From Lutibacter maritimus (GTDB lineage: Bacteria > Bacteroidota > Bacteroidia > Flavobacteriales > Flavobacteriaceae), in NCBI RefSeq assembly GCF_900116115.1, contig NZ_FOZP01000004.1:7501-71500 (forward strand): a stretch of 64,000 nucleotides of DNA, written 5' to 3'. Position 1 is the first letter of the stretch; each line of letters begins with the position of its first letter. Of this stretch, positions 1-8,744 are shown piece after piece. Both the position numbers and the translations under genes were made by a program. The notes under the pieces are model-generated. The model searched no databases and had not been told where the DNA came from. It saw nothing but the letters and a program-made list of their open reading frames with translations.

Positions 1-1
1 T

Positions 2-646
2 AAATATATAGGAAGTGATGAAAATTGGGAAAAAGCTGAAAACGCAATTATTAATGCAGCAAAAGAAAAAGGATTAGATTATATTGTAGAATATGGTGAA
101 GCAGCTTTTTATGGGCCAAAATTAGACTTTATGGTAAAAGACGCTTTAGGTAGAAGTTGGCAACTTGGAACCATTCAGGTTGATTATAATTTACCAGAAC
201 GTTTTGATTTAAATTATAAAGGCGCCGATAACCAGTTACACAGACCCGTTATGATTCACAGAGCTCCTTTCGGTTCTATGGAAAGGTTTATTGCCGTTTT
301 ATTAGAGCATACAGGAGGAAAATTTCCACTTTGGCTAACACCCGAACAAGTTATTATCCTACCAATCAGTGAGAAATTTCAAATATATGCTGAAAAAGTT
401 TTACATTTGCTAGAAAATTCCGAAATTCGCGCCCTTGTAGATGATAGAAATGAAAAAACGGGTAGAAAGATAAGAGATGCCGAAATGAATAAAATCCCTT
501 TTATGTTAATTGTGGGCGAACAAGAAGAAAACGAAGGTTTGGTTTCTGTTAGAAAACAAGGAGAAGGAGATTTAGGAACATTTACAATAGATGAGTTTAT
601 TTCAATAATAAATAACGAAATTAATAGTACATTAGAAAAATTTTAA
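2..646 (+). CDS. thrS: Threonine-tRNA ligase, C-terminal part (runs in from the left edge)
   Basis: Charges tRNA-Thr with threonine in the cytoplasm. The frame is open from base 2, so the start lies outside the window and 214 residues remain. Class II synthetase motif 3 is visible as GSMERF, followed by [18 protein letters not shown], which leads into the C-terminal anticodon-binding domain (roughly the last 110 residues). The upstream [15 protein letters not shown] segment belongs to the catalytic core. It lies directly before infC, the common bacterial thrS-infC-rpmI-rplT order. The internal ATG at 131 is not the start, because conserved catalytic sequence continues upstream of it. Identification is secure. 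Confidence 0.97.
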   Translation, partial: KYIGSDENWEKAENAIINAAKEKGLDYIVEYGEAAFYGPKLDFMVKDALGRSWQLGTIQVDYNLPERFDLNYKGADNQLHRPVMIHRAPFGSMERFIAVLLEHTGGKFPLWLTPEQVIILPISEKFQIYAEKVLHLLENSEIRALVDDRNEKTGRKIRDAEMNKIPFMLIVGEQEENEGLVSVRKQGEGDLGTFTIDEFISIINNEINSTLEKF

Positions 647-668
647 GTTTAATTTAAAAACTAGAGCC

Positions 669-1229
669 ATAGCATTAAGTAGAAATAAAGGTCAAAGAAA
701 ACCTTGGAGAGTAGTAAAAGAAGATCAACATAGAATTAATGAAAATATAATTCATGTTGCTGAAGTACGTTTAGTAGGTGAAAACGTAGAAGTTGGTGTA
801 TACCCATTAGCCAAAGCAAAAGCTTTAGCTAAAGAAATGGAATTAGATTTAGTCGAAATTTCACCAAAAGCTGATCCACCTGTTTGTAAAATTATTGACT
901 ATAAGAAATTTTTATACGAACAAAAGAAACGTGAAAAAGTTCAAAAAGCTAAAGCTTCAAAAGTTGTGGTTAAAGAAATTAGATTTGGACCTAATACGGA
1001 TGAACATGATTTTGAATTTAAAAAGAAACACGCTTTAAAATTCTTACAAGAAGGAGCTAAACTAAAAGCCTTTGTATTTTTTAAAGGTAGATCAATAATA
1101 TACAAAGATCAAGGTCACATATTACTGTTACGTTTAGCAACAGAACTTGAGGAATTTGGAAAAGTTGAGCAAATGCCTAAATTGGAAGGAAAACGTATGA
1201 TTATGTATATCGCTCCAAAAAAGAAATAA
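669..1229 (+). CDS. infC: Translation initiation factor IF-3, likely non-AUG (ATA) start
   Basis: IF-3 binds the 30S subunit, prevents premature 50S joining and proofreads start codons. The conserved N-terminal domain, including HRINENI and [15 protein letters not shown], lies upstream of the first in-frame ATG (837), so that ATG would remove about 56 needed residues. The frame is closed by a TAG at 633, and the only plausible initiator between is ATA at 669. That gives 186 residues, normal for the family. In E. coli infC uses AUU, and IF-3 represses its own rare start codon, so the same feedback is inferred here. The C-terminal domain ([19 protein letters not shown]) is complete. The exact initiator is inferred. 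Confidence 0.93.
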   Translation: MALSRNKGQRKPWRVVKEDQHRINENIIHVAEVRLVGENVEVGVYPLAKAKALAKEMELDLVEISPKADPPVCKIIDYKKFLYEQKKREKVQKAKASKVVVKEIRFGPNTDEHDFEFKKKHALKFLQEGAKLKAFVFFKGRSIIYKDQGHILLLRLATELEEFGKVEQMPKLEGKRMIMYIAPKKK

Positions 1230-1259
1230 ATTACCGAACGCAGAATAAGAATTAATGTT

Positions 1260-1267
1260 TACTTTTG
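1260..1267 (+). promoter_or_regulatory. Possible -7 promoter element before rpmI
   Basis: TACTTTTG matches the Bacteroidota -7 consensus TAnnTTTG exactly and sits 44 nt before the rpmI start. I see no clear -33 TTG at the usual distance, so this is a weak candidate for an internal promoter that would uncouple rpmI-rplT from infC. Confidence 0.35.
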
Positions 1268-1311
1268 CGCTCGTAATAAAATATTAAGCAAGATAAAAAA
1301 GTATAAGAGAG

Positions 1312-1509
1312 ATGCCTAAAATGAAAACAAAATCTAGTGCTAAGAAGCGTTTTAAGCTAACTGGCTCTGGTAAAATTAAAAGAAAACACGCTTACAAAAG
1401 TCACATTTTGACTAAAAAAAGCAAAAAACGTAAATTAAAACTAACTCATACAGGTTTAGTACATAAAGCTGATGAGAATAGTGTTTTACAACAGTTAACT
1501 TTAAAATAA
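1312..1509 (+). CDS. rpmI: 50S ribosomal protein L35
   Basis: Small basic protein of the large ribosomal subunit, 65 residues, the normal length. It opens [20 protein letters not shown] and contains the family's [11 protein letters not shown] stretch. It lies 82 nt after infC and 97 nt before rplT, the conserved IF3-L35-L20 order. In other bacteria this operon is controlled by L20 binding to the mRNA. Identification is secure. Confidence 0.98.
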   Translation: MPKMKTKSSAKKRFKLTGSGKIKRKHAYKSHILTKKSKKRKLKLTHTGLVHKADENSVLQQLTLK

Positions 1510-1543
1510 TAAAGTTACAGGGAAATTAATAATTAACCTTGGA

Positions 1544-1586
1544 GTAGTGCACAAACAAGTGTAAATTAAATTTTACCGCCTACTAC
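1544..1586 (+). promoter_or_regulatory. Candidate structured leader between rpmI and rplT
   Basis: GTAGT at 1544-1548 can pair with ACTAC at 1582-1586. Inside it TGCAC (1548-1552) can pair with GTGTA (1559-1563), and an alternative GTAAA/TTTAC hairpin (1561-1576) competes. It lies just before rplT, where an L20 autoregulatory site would be useful. No known leader family is recognised, and the pairing is short. Confidence 0.3.
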
Positions 1587-1606
1587 AAAAAAAACAAATT
1601 GAAATT

Positions 1607-1951
1607 ATGCCAAGATCAGTAAATTCAGTTGCTTCAAGAGCTCGAAGAAAAAAGATATTGAAGCAAGCAAAAGGTTACTTTGGACGTAGAAAAAACGTTT
1701 ATACAGTAGCAAAAAATGCGATTGAAAAAGGAATGGTTTATTCCTATAGAGATCGTAAAAACAAAAAGAGAACTTTCCGTGCTTTATGGATTCAACGTAT
1801 TAACGCTGGAGTTCGCCAGTATGGAATGTCTTACTCACAGTTTATGGGACAAATTAAAGCTAATAATATTGAATTGAATCGTAAGGTTCTTGCCGATTTA
1901 GCTATGAATAACCCAGAAGCTTTTAAGGCAATTGTAGATACAGTAAAATAG
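1607..1951 (+). CDS. rplT: 50S ribosomal protein L20
   Basis: Early-assembling 23S rRNA-binding protein of the large subunit, 114 residues, full length. It begins [20 protein letters not shown] and has the conserved [20 protein letters not shown] helix region and the [20 protein letters not shown] core. It is the last gene of the infC-rpmI-rplT unit and is followed by a strong intrinsic terminator. In other bacteria L20 represses this operon. Identification is secure. Confidence 0.98.
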   Translation: MPRSVNSVASRARRKKILKQAKGYFGRRKNVYTVAKNAIEKGMVYSYRDRKNKKRTFRALWIQRINAGVRQYGMSYSQFMGQIKANNIELNRKVLADLAMNNPEAFKAIVDTVK

Positions 1952-1974
1952 ATTTTTAATTTCTTGCTTATATA

Positions 1975-2004
1975 AAAAACCCAATCTTTTTAGATTGGGT
2001 TTTT
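1975..2004 (+). terminator. Intrinsic terminator of the infC-rpmI-rplT unit
   Basis: AAAAACCCAATCT (1975-1987) pairs with AGATTGGGTTTTT (1992-2004) around a four-base loop, and the right arm ends in a T run. It lies 24 nt after the rplT stop. Confidence 0.9.
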
Positions 2005-2084
2005 CTATTTAAATACAAATTCCGCAATATGCTAGAGTTCTATTTTTTTATATATATTTACATCTTATTTTAACTAATTATATT

Positions 2085-3029
2085 ATGCTTGTTTGGGGAA
2101 TTTTTATTGCTGTAATTCTAATCTTTTTAGCGTTAGACTTGGGGGTTTTTAATAGAACACCTCATATAATTAGTACTAAAGAAGCGACAAAATGGACCGC
2201 AATTTGGGTAACTATATCTTTGCTGTTCTCAGGCGTAATTTATTGGCTATATTCAACCAGTATTATTGATAATGTAGACAACCTTACACCAACTAATGCC
2301 ACTTTAAAATATATTACTGGATATTTAATTGAACTATCTTTAAGTATTGATAATATTTTTGTAATTGCAGTTATCTTTACTTCATTTAAAATTCCATTAA
2401 AATATCAACATAGAGTTTTATTCTGGGGAATTTTAGGTGCAATAGTATTTAGGGCTTTAATGATTTTCTTTGGAGTTATACTTATTAAAAAATTTAGTTT
2501 TACAACGTATGTATTTGGCGCATTTTTAATTTTTACTGCATATCGAATGCTAGTGTCAAAAGACGAAGAATTTCATCCTAAAAAATCATTTATTTATAGA
2601 CAAATAAGAAAATTTGTTCCCATTACAAGTCATATGAATGGAGAGCACTTTTTTGTAAAAATGAGACATATAAAAGCTGCCACTCCTCTTTTTATTGCTT
2701 TAATTATAATTGAATTTACAGATATTTTATTTGCGTTAGATAGCATTCCGGCAATTTTGGCAATTACATCAGATCCTTTTTTAGTATTCACTTCTAATAT
2801 TTTTGCAATATTAGGTTTACGATCTATGTATTTCTTCCTTTCTAATATGCTGGCTAAATTCCATTATTTAAAATACAGTTTAATTGTAATTTTAACTTTT
2901 GTGGGAATTAAACTACTATTGGCACACCATTATAAATTTCCTGAATGGTTTTCATTAACTGTAATTGCAATTTCTCTGTCAGCCGGAGTTATTGTATCAT
3001 TAAGGTTGATGAACAAAAATGAAGCTTAA
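2085..3029 (+). CDS. TerC/Alx-family integral membrane protein
   Basis: Multi-pass inner membrane protein of 314 residues, close to the length of E. coli Alx. TerC proteins are linked to metal (manganese) homeostasis and metallation of exported proteins. The family signature is clear: ELSLSIDNIFVIAVIF near residue 88 and EFTDILFALDSIPAILAIT near residue 211, both placing acidic residues inside membrane helices. About eight hydrophobic segments are visible. In proteobacteria alx has a yybP-ykoY manganese riboswitch; I see no such structure in the short leader here. It stands alone between two terminators. Family assignment is firm, substrate inferred. Confidence 0.9.
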   Translation: MLVWGIFIAVILIFLALDLGVFNRTPHIISTKEATKWTAIWVTISLLFSGVIYWLYSTSIIDNVDNLTPTNATLKYITGYLIELSLSIDNIFVIAVIFTSFKIPLKYQHRVLFWGILGAIVFRALMIFFGVILIKKFSFTTYVFGAFLIFTAYRMLVSKDEEFHPKKSFIYRQIRKFVPITSHMNGEHFFVKMRHIKAATPLFIALIIIEFTDILFALDSIPAILAITSDPFLVFTSNIFAILGLRSMYFFLSNMLAKFHYLKYSLIVILTFVGIKLLLAHHYKFPEWFSLTVIAISLSAGVIVSLRLMNKNEA

Positions 3030-3030
3030 A

Positions 3031-3058
3031 AAAAGAAGAATTAATTAGTTCTTCTTTT
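3031..3058. terminator. Bidirectional terminator between convergent terC and ABC-F genes
   Basis: AAAAGAAGAA (3031-3040) pairs with TTCTTCTTTT (3049-3058). The loop contains the ABC-F stop codon (3045-3047), so the last ABC-F codons form one arm. A- and T-rich flanks let it work in both directions. Confidence 0.85.
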
Positions 3059-4682
3059 CAATTTCTCTAAGGTTTTCTATTTTTTTATGCGCTAAGAATC
3101 CGGCAACATCTTCAAAATGTTCTTTAACACGTTTATGCCCAAATTCAAAAACTTTAGCTGCTAAACCGTCTAAGAAATCACGGTCGTGTGAAACTAAAAT
3201 TAACGTACCATCAAAATCTTTTAAAGCATCTTTAATGATATCTTTCGTTTTCATATCTAAATGATTTGTTGGCTCATCTAATATTAAAACATTTACAGGT
3301 TCTAATAACAATTTAATCATTGCTAAACGTGTTTTTTCTCCTCCTGAAAGGACTTTTACTTTTTTTGTAATATCATCACCACTAAACATAAAAGCACCTA
3401 ACATGTCTTTAATTTTGGTTCTAATATCACCAACAGCAATTTGATCAATTGTCTCAAAAACACTTAAATTTTCATCTAATAATGATGCTTGGTTTTGCGC
3501 AAAATATCCAATTTTTACATTATGGCCAATTTCCATTTTACCTTGAAAATCAATCTCACCCATAATAGCTTTTATCATTGTTGATTTTCCTTCACCGTTT
3601 TTACCAACAAAAGCAACTTTCTCACCTCGTTCAATCACTAAATTAGCATTATTAAAAACAATATGCTCACCATAACTTTTAGATAATTCTGATACCACAA
3701 CTGGATATTGTCCACTGCGTGGAGCAGGAGGAAATTTCAAACGTAAAGCTGATGTATCAACCTCATCAACCTCAACTAATACCAATTTTTCTAACATTTT
3801 AACACGAGATTGTACTTGATTTGTTTTGGAATATGTTCCTTTAAAACGCTCAATAAACTCGGTATTTTCAGCAATCATTTTTTGCTGTTCATCATAAGCT
3901 TTTTGTTGATGTGCTCTTCTATCTTTTCTTAACTCTAAATAATGCGAATAATTTGCTTTATAATCGTAAATTCTTCCCATTGTAACCTCAATGGTTCTGT
4001 TTGTAATATTATCAACAAAAGCTCTGTCATGCGAAATTACAATCACTGCTTTAGCTGAATTAATTAGAAAATCTTCTAACCACATAACACTTTCAATATC
4101 AATATGGTTGGTTGGCTCATCTAATAAAATTAAATCTGGTTTTTGTAGTAAAATTTTAGCCAACTCAATTCTCATACGCCATCCACCAGAAAATTCAGAA
4201 GTTGGACGATTAAAATCTGAACGTTCAAAACCCAATCCTTTTAAAACTTTTTCAACTTCTGCTTCATAATTTACCTCTTCAATTGAATAAAATTTTTCAC
4301 TTAGTTCGGAAACTCTCTCAATTAATGCCATATAAGCATCACTTTCATAATCTGTTCTAATTGTTAATTCTTCATTTATTTTTTCAATTTCAGCCTTCAT
4401 TGTAAAGATTTCTGCAAATGCTTTTGATGTTTCTTCAAAAACTGTTGCATTATCTTTTGCTAATAAATGTTGTGGTAAATAGGCAATTACAGCATCTTTG
4501 GGTGCAGAAATATTTCCGGTTGAGGGTTTGCTTGCACCAGCTATAATTTTTAATAAAGTAGATTTTCCAGCTCCATTTTTTCCCATTAAAGCTATTTTAT
4601 CATTTTCATTTATAGCGAAGGAAACATTGCTAAAAAGTGTGGTTCCTCCAAACTGGACTGAAATATCATTTACTGTAATCAT
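3045..4682 (-). CDS. ABC-F family ATPase (ribosome-associated)
   Basis: Soluble protein with two ATP-binding cassettes and no membrane domain, 545 residues. ABC-F proteins act on the ribosomal E site to rescue stalled ribosomes or give antibiotic protection. Walker A motifs are GKNGAGKST (residues 34-42) and GKNGEGKST (second half). Signature motifs are SGGWRMR and SGGEKTR, and Walker B is LILLDEPTNHID and LILDEPTNHLD. A charged helical linker with many Lys/Glu/Gln joins the cassettes. It is transcribed alone, with a perfect TAnnTTTG element upstream. The subfamily (EttA, Uup, YbiT or resistance type) cannot be decided here; a housekeeping role is most likely. Confidence 0.92.
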   Translation of the reverse strand: MITVNDISVQFGGTTLFSNVSFAINENDKIALMGKNGAGKSTLLKIIAGASKPSTGNISAPKDAVIAYLPQHLLAKDNATVFEETSKAFAEIFTMKAEIEKINEELTIRTDYESDAYMALIERVSELSEKFYSIEEVNYEAEVEKVLKGLGFERSDFNRPTSEFSGGWRMRIELAKILLQKPDLILLDEPTNHIDIESVMWLEDFLINSAKAVIVISHDRAFVDNITNRTIEVTMGRIYDYKANYSHYLELRKDRRAHQQKAYDEQQKMIAENTEFIERFKGTYSKTNQVQSRVKMLEKLVLVEVDEVDTSALRLKFPPAPRSGQYPVVVSELSKSYGEHIVFNNANLVIERGEKVAFVGKNGEGKSTMIKAIMGEIDFQGKMEIGHNVKIGYFAQNQASLLDENLSVFETIDQIAVGDIRTKIKDMLGAFMFSGDDITKKVKVLSGGEKTRLAMIKLLLEPVNVLILDEPTNHLDMKTKDIIKDALKDFDGTLILVSHDRDFLDGLAAKVFEFGHKRVKEHFEDVAGFLAHKKIENLREIEKKN

Positions 4683-4710
4683 TTATTAAATTTTTAATTT
4701 TTTGAAGTGG

Positions 4711-4718
4711 CAAATATA
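4711..4718 (-). promoter_or_regulatory. -7 promoter element of the ABC-F gene
   Basis: Read on the minus strand this is TATATTTG, a perfect TAnnTTTG element, 28 nt upstream of the ATG at 4682. No convincing -33 TTG is seen. Confidence 0.5.
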
Positions 4719-4768
4719 CATGAATGTTTTAATACGAAACCATTTAAAATTTTAGGCTTTTTTCAAAA

Positions 4769-4796
4769 AAAAAGCAAGAATTTCTTCTTGCTTTTT
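4769..4796 (-). terminator. Intrinsic terminator of prfA
   Basis: AAAAAGCAAGAA (4769-4780) pairs perfectly with TTCTTGCTTTTT (4785-4796) around TTTC. It lies 22 nt beyond the prfA stop in transcription direction. Confidence 0.85.
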
Positions 4797-4818
4797 AAAT
4801 AGTACTTTAATTTTAAGT

Positions 4819-5895
4819 TTAAAAAACTTCTCCTAACTCTTTTAGTTTTTCAGTATTTTCAGCTAGTTTCAATTCTTCAACAATTTTATGAATATCTCCA
4901 TTAATAATATTGCTTAAATCGTACATTGTTAAACCAATTCTATGTTCAGTAACACGACCTTGCGGATAGTTATAAGTTCTAATTTTAGCTGATCTATCAC
5001 CCGAACTTACCATACTTTTACGTTTTTTAGCATCTTCTTCCTGCTTTTTAGCAAGTTCAACTTCATATAAACGTGAACGCAAAACCGTTAACGCTTTGTC
5101 AAAGTTTTTGTGTTGCGATTTTTGATCTTGACATTGTGCTACTAAACCTGTTGGTATGTGTGTTAAACGAACTGCAGAATATGTAGTGTTTACTGATTGA
5201 CCCCCTGGACCAGACGAACAATATAAATCTTTACGAACATCTTTCATGTCAATTTGCACATCAAATTCTTCTGCTTCTGGCAACACCATTACTGTTGCGG
5301 CAGATGTATGAACACGACCTTGTGTTTCAGTTTGAGGAACGCGTTGTACACGGTGCACACCAGCTTCGAACTTTAAATCACCATAAACATCTTCACCTTC
5401 AACACTAAATATAATTTCTTTAAAACCACCAGAAGTTCCTTCGCTTACATCAACAATTTCTGTTTTCCAACCTTTTTCAGCACAAAATTTGGTATACATT
5501 CTGTACAAATCTCCTGCAAAAATGCTAGCTTCATCACCACCTGTTCCTGCTCTAATCTCAACCATTACATTTTTAGCATCTTCAGGATCTTTAGGGATTA
5601 ACATAAATTTTATTTCCTCTTCCAATTGTTGAATTCTGGCATTTGCTCCTTCTAATTCCATTTTTGCCATTTCAGTCATTTCTGCATCTGATCCATCGGC
5701 AATAATTTCTTTAGCTTCCTCAACATTATTTAATAAGGTTTTGTACTCATCACCCAGTTTCATTACTGCACTCAAGTCTTTATATTCTTTATTTATTTGA
5801 ATATAACGTTTTTGATCTGAAATAATATCTGGTTGAATTATTAAATCAGAAACCTCGTCAAAACGTTGTTTTATTATTCTTAATTTATCTAACAT
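4819..5895 (-). CDS. prfA: Peptide chain release factor 1
   Basis: Terminates translation at UAA and UAG codons by triggering peptidyl-tRNA hydrolysis. Full length at 358 residues. The catalytic GGQ motif is at residues 231-233 ([17 protein letters not shown]). The codon-reading P-x-T tripeptide is PQT at 187-189, which marks it as RF1 and not RF2 (SPF). The N-terminal coiled helical domain precedes the [12 protein letters not shown] core at about residue 112. The gene is flanked by its own terminator and a PurM-like gene read in the same direction. Confidence 0.97.
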   Translation of the reverse strand: MLDKLRIIKQRFDEVSDLIIQPDIISDQKRYIQINKEYKDLSAVMKLGDEYKTLLNNVEEAKEIIADGSDAEMTEMAKMELEGANARIQQLEEEIKFMLIPKDPEDAKNVMVEIRAGTGGDEASIFAGDLYRMYTKFCAEKGWKTEIVDVSEGTSGGFKEIIFSVEGEDVYGDLKFEAGVHRVQRVPQTETQGRVHTSAATVMVLPEAEEFDVQIDMKDVRKDLYCSSGPGGQSVNTTYSAVRLTHIPTGLVAQCQDQKSQHKNFDKALTVLRSRLYEVELAKKQEEDAKKRKSMVSSGDRSAKIRTYNYPQGRVTEHRIGLTMYDLSNIINGDIHKIVEELKLAENTEKLKELGEVF

Positions 5896-5943
5896 GTAGT
5901 TTTTTAATTGGATTGCAAATTTACAACAAATTCTTGATATTTT

Positions 5944-7122
5944 TTAATATTCAAAAATACCGAATTCACTAGTAATTGTTAATTTTTTACTTTCTGAAGC
6001 TTCCACTTTACCAATAACTTGCGCATTAACATTAAAACTTTTTGAAATAGTGATAATATCATTAGCAATTTCTGAAGGTACATATATTTCCATTCTATGT
6101 CCGCAATTAAAAACCTGATACATCTCTTTCCAATCAGTGTTACTTTGCTCTTGTATCAATTTGAATAAAGGTGGAACTGGAAATAAATTGTTTTTTATAA
6201 TATGTAAATTATCAATAAAGTGTAAAATTTTTGTCTGGGCTCCTCCACTACAATGCACCATTCCATGAATTTCTTTTGAAGTATATTTTTCTAATATTTT
6301 TTTAATTATTGGCGCATAGGTTCTTGTTGGAGAAAGTACTAGTTTACCAGCATCAATAGGTGAATTTTCAACTGAATCGGTTAATTGTACGTTCCCAGAA
6401 TATACCAATTCACTAGGAACTGCTGCATCAAAACTTTCTGGATATTTTTTTGCTAAATACTTATGAAACACATCATGACGTGCAGATGTTAATCCATTTG
6501 AACCCATTCCACCATTGTATTCCTTTTCATAAGTTGCTTGTCCAAAAGATTCTAAACCTACAATTACATCACCTGGTTTTATATTTGCATTGTCAATTAT
6601 ATCGGTTCTTTTCATTCGTGCAGTTACTGTAGAATCTACAATAATAGTTCTTACCAAATCTCCAACATCAGCTGTTTCGCCTCCTGTTGAGTGAATTTCA
6701 ACTCCAAACTTTTTTAAATCTTGTAATAATTCTTCTGTACCATTTATTATTGCAGAAATTACGTCACCAGAAATCAAATTTTTATTTCTACCAATTGTTG
6801 ATGACAGTATAATATTATTTGTAGCTCCTATACATAATAAATCATCAACATTCATAATTAATGCGTCTTGTGCAATACCTTTCCACACGGAAATATCTCC
6901 AGTTTCTTTCCAATACATGTATGCTAATGATGATTTTGTTCCTGCTCCATCAGCGTGCATTACCAAACAATAATCTTCATCATTGGTTAAATAATCTGGT
7001 ACAACTTTACAGAAAGCTTTCGGAAACAATCCTTTATCAACATTTTTTATTGCGTTGTGAACATCTTCTTTTGAAGCTGAAACACCTCTTTGACTGTATC
7101 TTTTACTTATATCTGAACTCAT
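5944..7122 (-). CDS. purM: PurM-like AIR synthase (phosphoribosylformylglycinamidine cyclo-ligase)
   Basis: Predicted to close the imidazole ring of FGAM to give AIR in purine synthesis, using ATP. The 392 residues match the longer Bacteroidota form of the PurM/PurL fold. Visible features are an N-terminal YSQRGVSASKEDVHNAIKNV, the substrate and Mg binding MHADGAGTKSSLAYMYW, QDALIMNVDDLLCIGA, and the glycine-rich STGGETADVGDLVRTIIVDS. It follows a perfect TAnnTTTG element and ends about 50 nt before prfA. Because this form is distant from E. coli PurM, annotation as AIR synthase-related is the cautious option. No other pur gene is adjacent. Confidence 0.8.
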   Translation of the reverse strand: MSSDISKRYSQRGVSASKEDVHNAIKNVDKGLFPKAFCKVVPDYLTNDEDYCLVMHADGAGTKSSLAYMYWKETGDISVWKGIAQDALIMNVDDLLCIGATNNIILSSTIGRNKNLISGDVISAIINGTEELLQDLKKFGVEIHSTGGETADVGDLVRTIIVDSTVTARMKRTDIIDNANIKPGDVIVGLESFGQATYEKEYNGGMGSNGLTSARHDVFHKYLAKKYPESFDAAVPSELVYSGNVQLTDSVENSPIDAGKLVLSPTRTYAPIIKKILEKYTSKEIHGMVHCSGGAQTKILHFIDNLHIIKNNLFPVPPLFKLIQEQSNTDWKEMYQVFNCGHRMEIYVPSEIANDIITISKSFNVNAQVIGKVEASESKKLTITSEFGIFEY

Positions 7123-7145
7123 TTGTACTTAATTATTTTGTTTTG

Positions 7146-7153
7146 CAAAAGTA
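7146..7153 (-). promoter_or_regulatory. -7 promoter element of the PurM-like gene
   Basis: On the minus strand this reads TACTTTTG, a perfect TAnnTTTG match, 23 nt upstream of the ATG at 7122. Confidence 0.5.
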
Positions 7154-7180
7154 ATTTTTCTTTTTTACATAATAAAACAT

Positions 7181-7213
7181 AAAAAAACCGAATGAGATTC
7201 ATTCGGTTTTTTT
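7181..7213 (-). terminator. Intrinsic terminator at the end of the curli operon
   Basis: A 15-base arm of seven A then CCGAATGA (7181-7195) pairs with TCATTCGG plus a T run (7199-7213) around GAT. It lies 15 nt after the stop of the 501-residue lipoprotein gene. This places the lipoprotein inside the csg transcription unit. Confidence 0.9.
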
Positions 7214-7227
7214 TAATTAATTATTTT

Positions 7228-8733
7228 TTATTCCCAGTCTGGCATTATTGCATTTAAAAACATTTCAATCCTGTCATTATTATTATCAATATCCATTTTA
7301 TAAATTGTTTTTAACGAAATACCGTCGTTTGATGTATTTACAAAAATAACTTCCGATTCATTTGGCGAAAATCTAGGATCCAAATCTAAAGTTCCTGCAG
7401 GTTTATTTGAAGAAACATCTACGACACTATTATCACTAAATTTATAAATAAAAATATGAGTATCTAACTGTCTGTTATTTGGGCTTTCAAATTCGGAAAT
7501 ATCATAACTATATAACAACAGCTTATTATCCACTGAAATATTTAATCCTCCAGCAGCTCCATTAACATCAAAAAGTACATTATTTATAACATTTCCGGTT
7601 AAATCGATAGTAAAAATTGAAATATTATAACCTGTGATATCATTCGTTTTCAAAGCAATTAAACTCTCATCACTACTCCAATCACATTCAGTTATAAAAC
7701 TTCCATCGGTTGTTTTATAAATTTGTTTTAAACCACTACCATCTTTATTAATTACATATAACTTATCATAATGCGGATAAATAAATCTATCTCCATTTGA
7801 TGACCAAGAATAGTCAATTTCATTGTAATTATTTCCAGTTACAGAAATTGCATCCGTTACCTTTTTTACATCTGTGCCATTAGGACTCATTGTAAATAAA
7901 TGAGTTTCATTATTATATGTTCTAAGAAATGCTATTAAATTTGAAGCTTGATTTTTTCTTGGTCTCCAACTATTAAATTCTTCTGATGTTAACTGAATTT
8001 TATTCTCAGGAATGGTATCATTTTCATTAAAACTTGAGGAATAGATAACATTATTGTTATTGGAAAATTTTTCTACGTATAAATATCTATTTTCAGGAAA
8101 TGGTTTTATTTTAAATGTACTAACTGTACTTAAAACTTCGTTGTTAATATTATCTGTTGCTCCTACTTGCCAAAAATATTTAACACCGTAGTTTAAATTA
8201 GAAATTACATATGATGTTTCACTTATACTATCAATTTTAATAATATTGTTATTATTGTCATTTTTAATTTCAAGACTATATAGTATCTCATCTTCTTCAG
8301 GGTCAGTTGATTCCCAAGTTAATTCAACTGAAAGTTCTAAATTTTCACTACCATCAGTTGGGGAAATTAAAATTGGAGTTGATGGTGGTCTATTTAAAGC
8401 ATTGTCATCTTCCATTTCAAAAATAACATTTATTATTAAATCTACTGACACAGTAGCTGGTTCAAAAGATGTTAAATAATTTTCTTTTGTTGCGCTAACA
8501 GAATAATCACCTTCTTCTACTTCTTCAATAATAAAATACCCATCAACATCAGTAAAAACTGTATTATTTGTTGGGCTTAAAGTAATTTTAGCATTCTCAA
8601 TTGGGTTGAAACTGATTGCCTCAACAACTCTTCCGGTAATTGTTCCTTTACCAATAAAACCTGTAGTTTCCTCACTACAATTGGTTAAAAATGCGAGTAG
8701 AAAGATTAATAAAATATTTAAAACTTTTTTCAT
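7228..8733 (-). CDS. Multidomain surface lipoprotein, last gene of the curli operon
   Basis: 501 residues, function not known. A lipoprotein signal is clear: hydrophobic helix then LTNC with the acceptor Cys at 19. Order of domains: a carboxypeptidase-regulatory-like beta-sandwich at about 30-110 (GTITGRVVEAISFNPIENAK), a fibronectin III-like unit at about 115-210 (PSTPILISPTDGSENL, then LTWESTDPEEDEILYSLEI), and a C-terminal TolB/WD40-type propeller of repeats with WSSNGDRF, WSSDESLI and RFSPNESEVIF. It starts 11 nt after csgG and shares its terminator. A role at the cell surface in anchoring or sensing the amyloid is inference from position only. Confidence 0.75.
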   Translation of the reverse strand: MKKVLNILLIFLLAFLTNCSEETTGFIGKGTITGRVVEAISFNPIENAKITLSPTNNTVFTDVDGYFIIEEVEEGDYSVSATKENYLTSFEPATVSVDLIINVIFEMEDDNALNRPPSTPILISPTDGSENLELSVELTWESTDPEEDEILYSLEIKNDNNNNIIKIDSISETSYVISNLNYGVKYFWQVGATDNINNEVLSTVSTFKIKPFPENRYLYVEKFSNNNNVIYSSSFNENDTIPENKIQLTSEEFNSWRPRKNQASNLIAFLRTYNNETHLFTMSPNGTDVKKVTDAISVTGNNYNEIDYSWSSNGDRFIYPHYDKLYVINKDGSGLKQIYKTTDGSFITECDWSSDESLIALKTNDITGYNISIFTIDLTGNVINNVLFDVNGAAGGLNISVDNKLLLYSYDISEFESPNNRQLDTHIFIYKFSDNSVVDVSSNKPAGTLDLDPRFSPNESEVIFVNTSNDGISLKTIYKMDIDNNNDRIEMFLNAIMPDWE

Positions 8734-8744
8734 AATTTCATTTT

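Noticed and set aside
837-839. ATG at 837 as the infC start
   Set aside because: It removes the conserved IF-3 N-terminal domain, which is clearly encoded upstream in the same frame.
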